Of a stretch of 64,000 nt of DNA, positions 33,324 to 44,044 are shown piece by piece. The stretch spans positions 1-64,000 of the forward strand of contig NZ_JAUSWV010000002.1 in assembly GCF_030815485.1 (NCBI RefSeq). The letters run 5' to 3'. Under the pieces are notes generated by a model. It saw nothing but the letters and a program-made list of their open reading frames with translations, was not told the DNA's origin and searched no databases. Source of the stretch: Streptomyces rishiriensis. GTDB taxonomy: Bacteria > Actinomycetota > Actinomycetes > Streptomycetales > Streptomycetaceae. Both the position numbers and the translations under genes were made by a program. The stretch's first letter is position 1. Every line of letters starts with the position of its first letter.

Positions 33324-34850
33324 TCAGCCGTTGCCGACGGGGATCCGCACCGTGAAGGTCGTCGAGCCGGTGCCGCTGTCGAGGGCGACACCGCCACCGT
33401 GGGCTTCTGCCACCGCCGCGACGATGGACAGGCCGAGGCCGGTGCCGGTGTTGCCGCTCTCCACGCCCTCCGCGCGGCGGCGGTCCCCGTGGGTGAAGCG
33501 CTCGAAGATCCTGGGCCGGACGTCGGCGGAGACGCCGGGGCCGTCGTCGTGGACCTTGAGCACCGCCGTGCCGCCCTCGGTCTCCAGCGAGATGGTGATC
33601 GTGCTGCCGCCGGGTGTGTGCAGGCGGGCGTTGGCCAGCAGGTTGGCCAGCACCTGATGGAGGCGGTGGGCGTCACCCGTCACCGTCACCGGCTCCTCGG
33701 ACAGCTTCAGCGTCCAGCGGTGGCCGGGGCCCGCGGCCTGCGCGTCCGTCACCGCGTCCAGAACCAGCCGGGTCAGGTCGACGGGAAGTCGCTCCAAGGG
33801 GCGGCCCGCGTCGAGGCGGGCGAGCAGCATCAGGTCGTCAACCATCGCGCCCATGCGGGCCGCTTCCGCCTCGATGCGCTCCAGGGCCCGCGCCACCTTC
33901 GGCGGCACCGGGCCGGGGTGCAGCAGCGCCAGTTCCGCGTGACCCCGGATCGACGCGACGGGCGTACGCAGCTCGTGACTGGCGTCGGCGGCGAAGCTGC
34001 GCAGCCGCTCCTCGCTCGCGTGTCGTTTGGTCAGCGCGTCCTCGACGTGGCCGAGCATCGTGTTGAACGCGTCGGCGACCCGTCCCACCTCGCTGCGCGG
34101 GTCGGCCTCGGGCGCGCGCGGCCAGAGGCCGACCTCACCGCTGGACAGCGGGAGCCGGCTGACCTTCGTGGCGGTCGCGGCCACTCTGCTGAGCGGGCGC
34201 AGCGACCATCGCACCCACACCGCCCCCGCGAAGCCGGCCAGAGCGAGCGCGGCGCCGAATACGACCGCGGCGACGAGTTCCAGCCGGTGGACGGTGGCAT
34301 CGACAGGTTCCGTGGGCAGCCCGGTGATCAGGACATCACCGTCCCTGCCCTGAACCGCCATCACGCGGTAGTCGTCCAGCGCCGCAAGATCGATCGTGTG
34401 CCCCTTGCCGTCAGCCGGGACGGCGGCGAGCATACTGCGGTCCGCGGCGTCGAGCGTGACGTCCTGTGCGTCCGTGCCCGCGCCCCTGCCGGAGCCCACC
34501 AGCGCGGCGTTCGTGACCGTGTCGCCGACCAGCCGGGCGCCGAAGGTCCCGGCGGTCTGCCGACGGGTGTCGCCGTCTCCGTCGTGGTCGGAGAGCCCGC
34601 CGTGCTCAAGGCTCGCCGGGAACCGTTCGCCCGCCTCGCGCAGCTGCTGGTCGAGGCGGCCGGTGAGGAAGCCGTTGAGCTCCACCACCGCCGCCACCCC
34701 GACGGCCGCGCAGCTGACCGCGAGCAGCACCACGAGGCCGGCGGTGAGCCTGGCCCGCAAGGTGGGCAGCGGGGCCGCCCATTTCCCCGCCGGGCGCCGG
34801 AGCGGACGACGTGCGGGACGGTGTTTCAGCCCCGTTCTCACCGTCCTCAC
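33324..34850 (-). CDS. Sensor histidine kinase
   Basis: A 508-residue membrane kinase. One helix near residues 32-57, a ~130-residue extracytoplasmic sensor, a second helix near 193-213, HAMP, then HisKA with FAADASHELRTPVASIRGH (phospho-acceptor His ~292) and HATPase_c with N-box LANLLANARLHT, DDGPGVS and GTGLGLSIV. The GTG start overlaps the regulator's stop as GTGA, so the two are translationally coupled. It belongs to the CutS/TcrY-like OmpR group. The signal is unknown; the divergent flavocytochrome unit at 35830 is the likely target. Confidence 0.92.
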   Translation of the reverse strand: MRTVRTGLKHRPARRPLRRPAGKWAAPLPTLRARLTAGLVVLLAVSCAAVGVAAVVELNGFLTGRLDQQLREAGERFPASLEHGGLSDHDGDGDTRRQTAGTFGARLVGDTVTNAALVGSGRGAGTDAQDVTLDAADRSMLAAVPADGKGHTIDLAALDDYRVMAVQGRDGDVLITGLPTEPVDATVHRLELVAAVVFGAALALAGFAGAVWVRWSLRPLSRVAATATKVSRLPLSSGEVGLWPRAPEADPRSEVGRVADAFNTMLGHVEDALTKRHASEERLRSFAADASHELRTPVASIRGHAELALLHPGPVPPKVARALERIEAEAARMGAMVDDLMLLARLDAGRPLERLPVDLTRLVLDAVTDAQAAGPGHRWTLKLSEEPVTVTGDAHRLHQVLANLLANARLHTPGGSTITISLETEGGTAVLKVHDDGPGVSADVRPRIFERFTHGDRRRAEGVESGNTGTGLGLSIVAAVAEAHGGGVALDSGTGSTTFTVRIPVGNG

Positions 34851-35596
34851 CGCGCCACCGGCTTGAGTACGTATCCGGCGCCCCGCACCGTGTGGATCAT
34901 GGGCGGGCGCCCCGCGTCCACCTTCTTGCGCAGGTAGGAGATGTACAGCTCGACCACGTGGGCCTGCCCGCCGAAGTCGTAGGACCACACGCGGTCGAGG
35001 ATCTGTGCCTTGCTGAGGACGCGCCGCGGGTTGCGCATGAGGAAGCGCAGCAGTTCGAACTCCGTCGGGGATAGCTCGACGAGCTCGCCGCCGCGGGTGA
35101 CCTCGCGGGCCTCCTCGTCCATGACCAGGTCGCCGACGGCCAGCCGCGGTCCGTCCGCCAGTTGCCGGGCCATGCCGGCCCGGCGCAGCAGTCCGCGCAG
35201 GCGGGCGACGACTTCCTCGAGACTGAACGGTTTCGTCACGTAGTCGTCGCCGCCCGCCGTGATGCCCGCGATACGGTCCTCGACCGCGTCCCTGGCGGTC
35301 AGGAAGAGCACACAGACGTCGGGGCGCACGGCACGCAGCGAGCGCAGCACGGCAAAGCCGTCGGTGTCCGGGAGCATGACGTCGAGGACGATGGCGTCGG
35401 GCAGCAGCTCGCGTGCCACGGCGACGGCAGAGACGCCGTCACCGGCCGTGCGCACCTCCCAGCCGTCGTAGCGCAGGGCGCCGGAGAGCACCTCGGCGAG
35501 GTCGGGGTCGTCGTCGACGACGAGGACCCGGAGCGGGGCGCCGTCGGTCCGGGTCAGCACGGGGCGGCCTGGGCCGCGCGGGCGGGAAGTGTTCAT
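34847..35596 (-). CDS. OmpR-family response regulator
   Basis: A 249-residue two-domain regulator. The receiver has PLRVLVVDDDPDLAE, the phospho-acceptor Asp72 in IVLDVMLPDTDG, Thr in FLTARDA and Lys in YVTKPFS. The C-terminal winged helix shows SPTEFELLRFLMRNPRRVLS and AHVVELYISYLRKKVD. I use the ATG at 35596 because the preceding eleven codons are not conserved; the start is uncertain. It is coupled to the kinase by a 4-nt overlap and divergent from the ferric-reductase-like gene 234 bp away. Confidence 0.92.
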   Translation of the reverse strand: MNTSRPRGPGRPVLTRTDGAPLRVLVVDDDPDLAEVLSGALRYDGWEVRTAGDGVSAVAVARELLPDAIVLDVMLPDTDGFAVLRSLRAVRPDVCVLFLTARDAVEDRIAGITAGGDDYVTKPFSLEEVVARLRGLLRRAGMARQLADGPRLAVGDLVMDEEAREVTRGGELVELSPTEFELLRFLMRNPRRVLSKAQILDRVWSYDFGGQAHVVELYISYLRKKVDAGRPPMIHTVRGAGYVLKPVAR

Positions 35597-35829
35597 CTCA
35601 GCTACCAGGATGCGGTCTCCCCGTGACACGGGCTGCCTTCTCCACCTCTGAGTTCCCTATGAGTACGCCGCGCCGCCCCTCGGCGCCGGTCGCCTCGGCG
35701 GGCCTTCCCACCTGCGGCGGGACCGACCCGCCCACCGGTCGCTGAGAGCTGACTCAGAGGTTGCGTCGGCACAGTGTCGTCCCGGACGGCCGAGGAACGG
35801 AGCCGTACGGACAGCGAAGGGACAGGCGG

Positions 35830-37182
35830 ATGACGACGGCCTACGCGCGACGAAGGGTGGCCCCAGCGCCTCCCGCTCCACGGCGCTCCCCCGTCGGCCC
35901 CGTGCTCGCCCTGCTGTGGGGCGGCGCCGCCGCCGTGGTCGGCCTGTGGTGGTTCGACACCGGGTCGGTCGTGGGCGCCGCGGGCTGGCTGACGGGGGCC
36001 GGGCGGATCGCGGGACTGCTGTGCGGGTACGCCTGCGCCGTCCTCGTCGGGCTGATGGCCCGCGTCCCGCTCCTGGAACGGCGCATCGGGGCGGACCGGG
36101 TGACACGCTGGCACGCCATGGCGGGCCGCTACACGATCTGTCTGCTGGTGGCGCACGTCGTGATGATCCTTCTCGGGTACGCCGCCCAGGACGGTTCGTC
36201 ATTCGTGCAGGAGATGCTCACGGTCGTCCTGGACTACCCGGAGATGCTCAAGGCCACCGCTGGCACCGTCATCCTGTTCGCGGTCGGGATCACCTCGGCC
36301 CGCGCGGTACGCCACAGGGTCAGCCACGAGTTCTGGTTCTACACACACCTGCTGACGTACGCCGCGGTCTTCCTCGCCTTCGGCCACCAGCTCGCCCTGG
36401 GGTCCGACCTCGTCGGCAGCAGGCCCGCGCAGGCCGCCTGGTACGTCCTGTACCTCGGCGTCGCGGCCCTGGTGGCGTGGTTCCGGATCCTCGCTCCGGT
36501 ACAGCTCAACCTGCGCCACCGGCTGCGGGTCGACTCCGTCCACCGGGAGGCGCCGGGCGTGTACTCCGTCGTCGTGCGGGGCCGACGGCTGGACGAGATG
36601 GGCGCGCGGCCGGGACAGTTCCTGCGCTGGCGGTTCCTCACCGACGGCATGCGCTGGACGTCCACGCCGTACTCCCTGTCGGCGCCACCGCGCCCGGACC
36701 TGCTGCGCATCACCGTCAAGGCGCTCGGCGACCACAGTGCCGCCGTCGGCCTGCTGCGTCCGGGCACCCGCGTGTGGGCCGAGGGGCCGTACGGGGCGCT
36801 GACCGCGGACCGGCAGAGCGCGCACAAGTCCCTGCTCATCGCGGGCGGCGTCGGCATCACCCCGCTGCGGGCCCTGTTCGAGACTCTGCCCGGCGACGTC
36901 ACCCTCCTCTACCGCGCCCGCACCGCCGAGGACCTCGCGCTGGGCGCCGAGCTGGAGACCGTCGCACAGTGGCGCGGAGCGAAGGTGCAGTACGCGCTCA
37001 ACGGCCCACGCGGTCGGCGGCCGGACCTCACGGCCGGGACACTACGCGCGGCGGTGCCCGACCTGCACGCCCACGACGTGTACCTGTGCGGCCCGCACGG
37101 GTTCGCGCAGCACGTGTACGCGGCCCTGCGCGCCGCCGGGGTCCCGGACCACCGCATCCACCACGAGTCCTTCGAGCTGTGA
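35830..37182 (+). CDS. Ferric-reductase-like transmembrane flavocytochrome
   Basis: A 450-residue membrane protein. About six helices in the first ~210 residues carry His residues suited to bis-haem binding (WHAMAGRYT, VAHVVMILLGY, EFWFYTHLLTY, FGHQLALG). The cytosolic part has the FAD motif TSTPYSLSAPP and the NADPH site AGGVGITPLRALFE, ending YLCGPHGFAQHVY. The layout fits NADPH-fed transmembrane electron transfer to an extracytoplasmic acceptor. The ATG at 35830 follows GGCGG. The FMN-binding protein just downstream is the probable acceptor. Confidence 0.9.
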   Translation: MTTAYARRRVAPAPPAPRRSPVGPVLALLWGGAAAVVGLWWFDTGSVVGAAGWLTGAGRIAGLLCGYACAVLVGLMARVPLLERRIGADRVTRWHAMAGRYTICLLVAHVVMILLGYAAQDGSSFVQEMLTVVLDYPEMLKATAGTVILFAVGITSARAVRHRVSHEFWFYTHLLTYAAVFLAFGHQLALGSDLVGSRPAQAAWYVLYLGVAALVAWFRILAPVQLNLRHRLRVDSVHREAPGVYSVVVRGRRLDEMGARPGQFLRWRFLTDGMRWTSTPYSLSAPPRPDLLRITVKALGDHSAAVGLLRPGTRVWAEGPYGALTADRQSAHKSLLIAGGVGITPLRALFETLPGDVTLLYRARTAEDLALGAELETVAQWRGAKVQYALNGPRGRRPDLTAGTLRAAVPDLHAHDVYLCGPHGFAQHVYAALRAAGVPDHRIHHESFEL

Positions 37183-37189
37183 GGCCGCC

Positions 37190-37711
37190 TTGCACACATT
37201 GAAGAAGAACCGCCCGCTGCGCCGCATCGTGCTGGCGAGCGCCGCGACCGTCTCCGGGATGGTGCTGCTGCTGTCGCTCAAACCGCACACGACCCCGGCC
37301 GTCGCAGGACTGGCCTCCTCCCCCGCGCCGTCCAGCAGCTCGAGCCCGTCGGGCGGAACGACCGGATCGGACGGATCGGACGGATCGGACGGATCGGACG
37401 GATCGAGCGGAACGAGCGGATCCGCGGCCACCGGAACCCGGACCCTCACCGGTGACTCCGTCCAGACCCGCTGGGGCCCTGTGCAGGTCCGGGTCACGCT
37501 GAAGGACGGAAAGCTCACCGACGTCACCGCGGTCGCCTACCCCCAGGAGAACCCGAGGGACCAGCAGATCAACGCGTACGCCGTCCCGCAGCTGACCAGA
37601 GAGGCGCTGACGGCCCAGAGCGCCGACATCGACACCGTCTCCGGAGCCACGTACACCAGCGATGGCTACCGCGAGTCGCTCCAGTCGGCACTGGACGCCG
37701 CCGCCGGCTGA
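37190..37711 (+). CDS. Secreted FMN-binding domain protein
   Basis: A 173-residue exported protein with a membrane anchor or signal (IVLASAATVSGMVLLLSL), a Ser/Gly/Asp linker containing tandem GSD repeats, and an FMN-binding domain. SGATYTSDGY near the C-terminus matches the ApbE flavinylation motif [S/D]GA[T/S]xT, in which the last Thr carries covalent FMN. No ApbE transferase is nearby. The start is TTG (37190), seven bases after the upstream stop and preceded by GAGG; a second TTG at 37199 is possible. It likely receives electrons from the flavocytochrome gene immediately upstream. Confidence 0.88.
   Translation: MHTLKKNRPLRRIVLASAATVSGMVLLLSLKPHTTPAVAGLASSPAPSSSSSPSGGTTGSDGSDGSDGSDGSSGTSGSAATGTRTLTGDSVQTRWGPVQVRVTLKDGKLTDVTAVAYPQENPRDQQINAYAVPQLTREALTAQSADIDTVSGATYTSDGYRESLQSALDAAAG
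37364..37399. repeat. 9-bp tandem repeat GGATCGGAC, four perfect units
   Basis: Four contiguous copies, followed by degenerate ones to ~37420, encode Gly-Ser-Asp units of the linker in the FMN-binding protein. In-frame 9-bp changes would alter linker length without frameshift. Confidence 0.9.
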
Positions 37712-37825
37712 CGCCCGGTCGTGTCCGGCATCGACGTCTCGGCGTCGGGTTCACCCCCGCCCAGGCGGCACCGGCACTGACCCGGATGTGATCTGCCCAC
37801 GGCAACAGATCGAGGGGAGTGGCTG

Positions 37826-38593
37826 TCAGTGCCCGGGGCCAGCATGCTTACCTGGGTCATGCCCCAGATCCTCCGTCACGGGCAGGCACTCGGCGAGCAG
37901 GTCGACGACGTCGCGCCAGGCTCGCTTGGCGTGCTGTGGGTGGTAGCCGACGCCGGGGACCACGGGGTGGTCGACCGGCGGGTGGTGGAAGGCGTGCAAG
38001 GCGCCGCCGTAGACCGCGAGGCGCCAGTCGACGCCCGCGGCCTGCATCTCCGCGGCGAACGCGTTCCGTTGCGCAGGCGGCATGATCGGGTCTTCCGACC
38101 CGACCCCGGCCCACACCGGGCAGCGAATGCGCGCCGCCTCGCCCGGTCGGCCCGTGGTAGTCGCGTTGACTGTCCCGATCGCGCGCAGGTTGACGCCATC
38201 GCGCCCGAGTTCCAGCGCGATGGCACCCCCGGTGCCGTAGCCGACGGCGGCGATCCGGTCGGGGTCGGTCCGCGGCTCGGTGCACAACACATCGAGCGCC
38301 GCATGGCCGATGCCCCGCATCCGCTCGGGATCAGCGAGCAGCGGCAGGCAACGGGCCAGCATCTCCTCGGGGTCGCCCAAGTAGCGGCCGCCATGAAGGT
38401 CGAAAGCCAGCGCTATATATCCCAGCTCGGCGAGAGCATCGGCCCGGCGGCGCTCTACGTCGCTGAGCCCCATGCCCTCTGGTCCGAGCAGCACCGCGGG
38501 CCGGCGGTCGACACCGGCCGGGAGCGCGAGGTGCCCGATCATCGTCAAACCGTCGGCCGGATACTCGACCGTACGCGTCGTAATCGTCGTCAT
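37826..38593 (-). CDS. Dienelactone-hydrolase-like protein lacking the usual nucleophile
   Basis: A 255-residue alpha/beta hydrolase of the dienelactone hydrolase family. LLGPEGMGLSDVERRRADAL, the acidic GSEDPIMPP and the catalytic His of GALHAFHHP are in place. The nucleophile elbow reads AAVGYGTGGAIAL, with Gly where the family has Cys (GYCxGG); one base change (TGC to GGC) would explain it. It may therefore be inactive or a binding protein. The ATG at 38593 gives the standard N-terminus; no strong ribosome-binding site is seen. It stands alone. Confidence 0.85.
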   Translation of the reverse strand: MTTITTRTVEYPADGLTMIGHLALPAGVDRRPAVLLGPEGMGLSDVERRRADALAELGYIALAFDLHGGRYLGDPEEMLARCLPLLADPERMRGIGHAALDVLCTEPRTDPDRIAAVGYGTGGAIALELGRDGVNLRAIGTVNATTTGRPGEAARIRCPVWAGVGSEDPIMPPAQRNAFAAEMQAAGVDWRLAVYGGALHAFHHPPVDHPVVPGVGYHPQHAKRAWRDVVDLLAECLPVTEDLGHDPGKHAGPGH

Positions 38594-38865
38594 GAGACTG
38601 GACTGTAGTGATCGTCGAGTCCGGTCCGGCCGGTGTTTCTGCCGCTGGCAGAACAGCGCGGGTATCCCTCCGACATACGGCGAGGTCCTCAAGAACCGTC
38701 ACAAACCCCGCCCCCACGGCAGCGCTATCGGATCACCCGCCCGGGCCACAGTGTCGGAGGCTGACCCTCGCAGCAGGTTTCTGGGATATACCGGCCCGCT
38801 CCCGTGAAGGGCGTCACCAGCTGGTTCCCTCACGGCCCAGGCACCCTGGCCGAGACCGGCGGCGG
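38594..38865. other. Intergenic remnant sequence
   Basis: About 270 bp between the hydrolase start and the end of the recombinase remnant. No frame is convincing; the promoter of the hydrolase should lie here. Confidence 0.3.
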
Positions 38866-39620
38866 TCAGTCCTCGGTGATGACGGGCGGTCGGCCGCCGT
38901 GCTTGCCTTTGCGGGCCGCCGCGTCGAGCCCTTCGAGGGTCGACTCCCGGATGTTCTCCCGCTCGGTCTCCGCCATCGCGGCGAAGAACGCGAACAGCAG
39001 GCGGCCGGGCCCGCTGGGGTCGTACATCCCGGGCAGCGGTCAGGCGAGCATCTCCAGGACCAGGCGGTGGGCGGTCAGGTGGTCGGCGAGCGCGGTGAGT
39101 TCGGCAGCGCCGCGGCCCAGGCGCTTCATCTCGTAGACGGTGAAGATGACCCGGCAGTGCGGAGCGTGGGCCTTTCTGGCGGGCGAGGGTGAGCGCGGCC
39201 TCGAACTGCGGGCGGACCCGGACCCGGGTGCTGATCTTCTCGGAGAACACCTTGTCGCGCTCGATGCCGTGCTTGGCCAGCGCGTCGAGCTGCGATTGGA
39301 GTTCCTGGGTGAGCGTGGAGCATCGCGCGTTCCCGATGCGGATGTCGGCGCTCGGGGTGTCCGGCGCGTGGGCGAGCGGGACCGGGGTTCCGGGGCGCCA
39401 CGGCTGGCCGGGCCCGCGGTCGGCGGGGGCCGGCACGCGCAGGAGCTTGGCGAGCCGGGACACCTTGGTGAAGCGGCCGGTGTGGTAAGTGCCGGCGACG
39501 GCTCCAGCACGCGAGCGGCACGGCGAGCCGGGCTCCGCCGTGCAGCGCGGGCAGAGGTGCCGCTCGACGTCGTCCGACGTCGCTCCAGAGCTTCTTGAGG
39601 GACCGTCATGCCACCGGATG
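38866..39620 (-). pseudogene. Serine recombinase (resolvase family), frameshifted
   Basis: Minus-strand pieces in three frames make one recombinase. A zinc-ribbon-like N-terminus (CPRCTAEPGSPCRSRAGAVA, ~39570-39500) precedes the resolvase domain IRIGNARCSTLTQELQSQLD. The Tyr-x-Arg of the active site is Asn-Ala-Arg here. Then a second frame gives VIFTVYEMKRLGRGAAELTA and EMLA with a stop, and a third LLFAFFAAMAETERENIRES with STLEGLDAAARKGKHGGRPP. The shifts and stop mean no product. It resembles the single-domain recombinases common on actinomycete mobile elements, but no att site or element ends were found. Confidence 0.75.
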
Positions 39621-39760
39621 CTGTCACCAACGATTCTCAGAAGTACCCCGAATCCGCTCTTGAGCGACAACGAGTTCTGCGAACAGAACCGCCAGTTCGC
39701 GATCACCAGGAGGCCATCTGTGATCTTGTTCGGGCAAAGGACCGTTTGTGAGAACAGCGG

Positions 39761-40657
39761 TCAGGGCGATGCGTGCGGAACGTCCCGGTGGGGCACGGCT
39801 GCGGGCGCGGTCATGTCGAGCAGGAGCATGGCGTCGTGGTCAGGTGCGCCGGGTTCGGCGGTGTAGACACCGATGCGCTGGCCGGGGGTTCCTTCCAGCT
39901 GCATGGACTGGGAGGTGAGCGTGACGGTGCCGACGCGGGGGTGGTGGAAAGTCTTCTGTGCGGGCTTGCGGCCGGTGACCTCGTAGCGTTCCCAGAGCCG
40001 GGCGAACTCGGGGCTCTTGAGGAGGAGTTCGCCGACGAGGTTGGTTAGGTCCGGGGCGTCGGGAGCCGTGCCCGCGACGGCGCGCAGTCGGGCGACGCAG
40101 GCGGTGATCTGGCGGTCCCAGTCGGTGAACAGGGAGCGTGAGGCCGGGTGGAGGAAGAGGTAGCGGGCCAGGTTGCGGTGTTTGGCCGGCCACTCCTCCA
40201 GTCCCGCGTACAGGGCGAGGCCGCCGGGGTTCCAGGCCAGCATGTCCATGCTGCGGCTGATGACGTAGGCCGGGTTCGGCCGCAGCGACTCCAGCAGCAG
40301 CTTCAGGTGGGGGCGCACGGTGCGGCTGGGGGCCGGCGGCGGCTCGGAGACGTAGCGGGCCGCACGCGCGGCGAGTTCACGCAGGTGCTGATGCTCCTGG
40401 TCGTCCATGAGCAGGGCGCGGGCGAGCGAGTCGAGGACGGCGGGACTGGGGCGGTTCTCCTTGCCGCGTTCCAGGCGCACGTAGTAGTCGATGCTGATGC
40501 CGGCGAGGGTGGCCAGCTCCTCGCGGCGCAGGCCAGGAGTGCGGCGGATGCCGGCGCCGACGGTGAGACCGACGTGCTCGGGACTGGTCTGGGTACGGCG
40601 GGCGCGCAGGAAACGGCCCAGCTCGGCGCCCTCGCTGTTCGCGCTCTGGGATGCCAT
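39761..40657 (-). CDS. XRE/MmyB-type HTH transcriptional regulator
   Basis: A 298-residue regulator. Residues ~12-80 form a helix-turn-helix (LGRFLRARRTQTSPEHVGL, RRTPGLRREELATLAGISIDYYVRLERGK), and residues ~105-280 the MmyB-like ligand-binding domain that binds fatty-acid or lipid-like ligands. The ATG at 40657 starts MASQSANSEG. It diverges from an oxidoreductase gene at 40872 with 214 bp between, the usual layout in which this family controls the adjacent reductases. Confidence 0.9.
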   Translation of the reverse strand: MASQSANSEGAELGRFLRARRTQTSPEHVGLTVGAGIRRTPGLRREELATLAGISIDYYVRLERGKENRPSPAVLDSLARALLMDDQEHQHLRELAARAARYVSEPPPAPSRTVRPHLKLLLESLRPNPAYVISRSMDMLAWNPGGLALYAGLEEWPAKHRNLARYLFLHPASRSLFTDWDRQITACVARLRAVAGTAPDAPDLTNLVGELLLKSPEFARLWERYEVTGRKPAQKTFHHPRVGTVTLTSQSMQLEGTPGQRIGVYTAEPGAPDHDAMLLLDMTAPAAVPHRDVPHASP

Positions 40658-40871
40658 GACTCCAGTTTCACCCGGTAGACAGCCGCGCCGCAGACGGGAG
40701 GGGGGCCCTGTCATTACCCCCGAAGAGCCCGCCCTGCCACACCCGAGCAATCCGGGCGAAGGTGAATGAGGAAGACGCTGGCCTCTTGCGTCGCCCGGAC
40801 TTCGACGGGCACGGCCTGCCGGCCGGGCAAGAGTGAGAGACCAGGCGACACCATGATCGGAAGAGGACGAG

Positions 40872-41849
<978 letters not shown>

Positions 41850-41912
41850 CCCCGCCCCGGCATGCCGCGCTTCGCGTGGCCCCCCCACCCCTCGTTCGGA
41901 GTAACACCTTTC

Positions 41913-42941
41913 ATGCGTGCAGCAGTGATGTACGGAGCCGGCGACGTCCGCGTCGAGGACCGGCCCGACCCGAAGATCGTCCAGCCGACCGACGCCGTGG
42001 TTCGCGTCGTCGCGTCCTGTGTGTGCGGCAGCGACCTGTGGCCTTACGGGTCGACGCCCGCCACCGCTACCGGCCGCCCCATGGGCCACGAGTTCCTCGG
42101 CGTCGTGGAGGAGACCGGCACGGACGTGACCGGCCTCAAGGCCGGTGCCCTGGTCGTCGCCCCGTTCACCTACTGCGATAACACCTGCGACTACTGCGCC
42201 AAGGGCCTGCACATCTCATGCCGCAACGGCGGCCGGTACGGCTTCGACGGTGTCGACGGCGGGCAGGGCGAAGCCGTCCGTGTTCCGTACGCGGACGGAA
42301 CTCTGGTGAAGCTGCCGGTGGCCGCCGACTCCGCGCTGCTGCCGTCGCTGCTGGCGCTCTCCGATGTGATGACCACCGGCCACCATGGCGCCGTCACGGC
42401 AGGGGTCGGCCGCGGCGATGTGGTGCTGGTCGTCGGGGACGGCGCGGTCGGCCTGTGCGCGGTGATCGCCGCCAAGCGGCTCGGGGCCGAGCGGATCGTG
42501 CTGGCCGGCCGCCACGAAGCCCGCACCGACCTGGGCCGCGAGTTCGGCACCACCGACGTCGTCGCCGAGCGCGGCGAGGAGGGCATCGCCCGCATCCGCG
42601 AGCTGACCGGCGGCGTGGACAAGGTCATCGAGGCCGTCGGCACCCGCCAGGCCCTCGACACCGCGCTGGGCGCGGTCCTGGACGGCGGCACCATCAGCCG
42701 CCTGGGCGTCCCCCAGTATGAGCAGGGGCCGATCGGCCCGGCCGAGTTCATGCGCAACGTCACCCTGACCGGCGGCGCCAGCCCCGCCCGCGCCTACATC
42801 GAACAGCTCCTGCCCGACGTCCTGGACGGCACCATCACCCCCGGCCGCGTCTTCGACCAGACCTTCCCCCTCGACCAGACACCGGACGCCTACCAGGCCA
42901 TGGCCGACCGCCAGGTCCTCAAGGCCCTCATCCGCCCCTGA
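41913..42941 (+). CDS. Zinc-dependent alcohol dehydrogenase
   Basis: A 342-residue medium-chain dehydrogenase. Catalytic zinc ligands are in [11 protein letters not shown] and [11 protein letters not shown]; the structural zinc Cys residues are in [19 protein letters not shown]. The nucleotide-binding motif is [24 protein letters not shown] precedes the chosen ATG; an upstream in-frame start at 41862 would add Pro-rich sequence. It lies between two aldo/keto reductases, so the set likely interconverts aldehydes and alcohols under the HTH regulator. Confidence 0.92.
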   Translation: MRAAVMYGAGDVRVEDRPDPKIVQPTDAVVRVVASCVCGSDLWPYGSTPATATGRPMGHEFLGVVEETGTDVTGLKAGALVVAPFTYCDNTCDYCAKGLHISCRNGGRYGFDGVDGGQGEAVRVPYADGTLVKLPVAADSALLPSLLALSDVMTTGHHGAVTAGVGRGDVVLVVGDGAVGLCAVIAAKRLGAERIVLAGRHEARTDLGREFGTTDVVAERGEEGIARIRELTGGVDKVIEAVGTRQALDTALGAVLDGGTISRLGVPQYEQGPIGPAEFMRNVTLTGGASPARAYIEQLLPDVLDGTITPGRVFDQTFPLDQTPDAYQAMADRQVLKALIRP

Positions 42942-42981
42942 CCACCCGCCCTCCCACCGCACAGCGAAGGACACCCCGCTC

Positions 42982-43833
42982 ATGCAGACCGTCACCCTCA
43001 ACAACGGCGTCGAGATGCCGATCCTCGGCTTCGGCGTCTACCAGATCCCCGCCGAGGACACCGAGCGCGCCGTCTCCGAGGCCCTGGCCGCCGGCTACCG
43101 CCTGCTGGACACCGCCGCCGCCTACGGCAACGAAGAAGCCGTAGGCCGCGCCATCAAGTCCAGCGGCATCCCTCGTGAGGAGCTGTTCGTCACCACCAAG
43201 CTGTGGGTCCAGGACGCCCCTGCCCAGGACAACACGCGCCGCGCGTTCGAGACGTCGCTGACCAAGCTGGGCCTGGACTACCTCGACCTGTACCTGATGC
43301 ACCAGCCCTTCGGCGACGTCTACGGCCAGTGGCGCGCCATGGAGGCACTCAACCGCGAGGGCGTGGCCAAGGCGATCGGCGTGGCCAACTTCTACCCCGA
43401 CCGGCTGATCGACCTGATCCTCAACAACGAGATCACCCCGGCCGTCGACCAGATCGAGACCCACCCCTTCTTCCAGCGCGCCGGCTACCAGGACCTCATG
43501 CGCGAGCACGGGGTGCAGATCCAGTCCTGGGGCGGCTTCGCCGAAGGCAAGAACGACCTGTTCACCAACCCGCTGCTCGCCGAGATCGGCAAGCAGTACG
43601 GCAAGTCCGTCGCCCAGGTCGTGCTGCGCTGGCTGACCCAGCGCGGCGTCGTCGCCATCCCCAAGTCCGTACGTACCGAGCGTATGGCTGAGAACTTCGA
43701 CGTCTTCGACTTCGAGCTCACCGACGAGCAGATGGCCCAGATCGCCACCCTCGACACCGGCAGCTCCCTGTTCTTCGACCACCACGACCCCGAGATGGTC
43801 ACCTGGCTCGCAGGGCGCCGCCTGGACAGCTGA
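42982..43833 (+). CDS. Aldo/keto reductase (AKR5-like)
   Basis: A 283-residue reductase. [20 protein letters not shown], the catalytic [15 protein letters not shown] (Asp, Tyr), Lys in VTTKLWV and His in [10 protein letters not shown] are all present, as is the C-terminal [16 protein letters not shown] cofactor site. It matches 2,5-diketo-D-gluconate reductase-like enzymes. AAGGA lies upstream of its ATG and it follows the alcohol dehydrogenase by 40 bp. Confidence 0.92.
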   Translation: MQTVTLNNGVEMPILGFGVYQIPAEDTERAVSEALAAGYRLLDTAAAYGNEEAVGRAIKSSGIPREELFVTTKLWVQDAPAQDNTRRAFETSLTKLGLDYLDLYLMHQPFGDVYGQWRAMEALNREGVAKAIGVANFYPDRLIDLILNNEITPAVDQIETHPFFQRAGYQDLMREHGVQIQSWGGFAEGKNDLFTNPLLAEIGKQYGKSVAQVVLRWLTQRGVVAIPKSVRTERMAENFDVFDFELTDEQMAQIATLDTGSSLFFDHHDPEMVTWLAGRRLDS

Positions 43834-44044
43834 ACGCCTCACCCCTGCCCACCACCTGCGGCAGGCCCCGAATTCCGGCTCGCCCGTGCCCGGCCCCGTG
43901 AGCTCTCCCCGGCCGCACCCTTGTCGTCCTGCTCCACTCCGACGCCCTCCCACCTGCCAAAGACGCACCTGAGGAACCAACTACCATACGCTTCGCGTGA
44001 GTTGATGCGCAGCCAGCAATGAGCCGAGCATCGGAGGGGGAGCC
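43834..44044. other. Intergenic region before the kinase
   Basis: The 211 bp hold no gene. An AT-richer patch near 43978-44000 (CAACTACCATACG) could hold the kinase promoter; GGAGGGGG at 44034-44041 is its ribosome-binding site. Confidence 0.4.
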
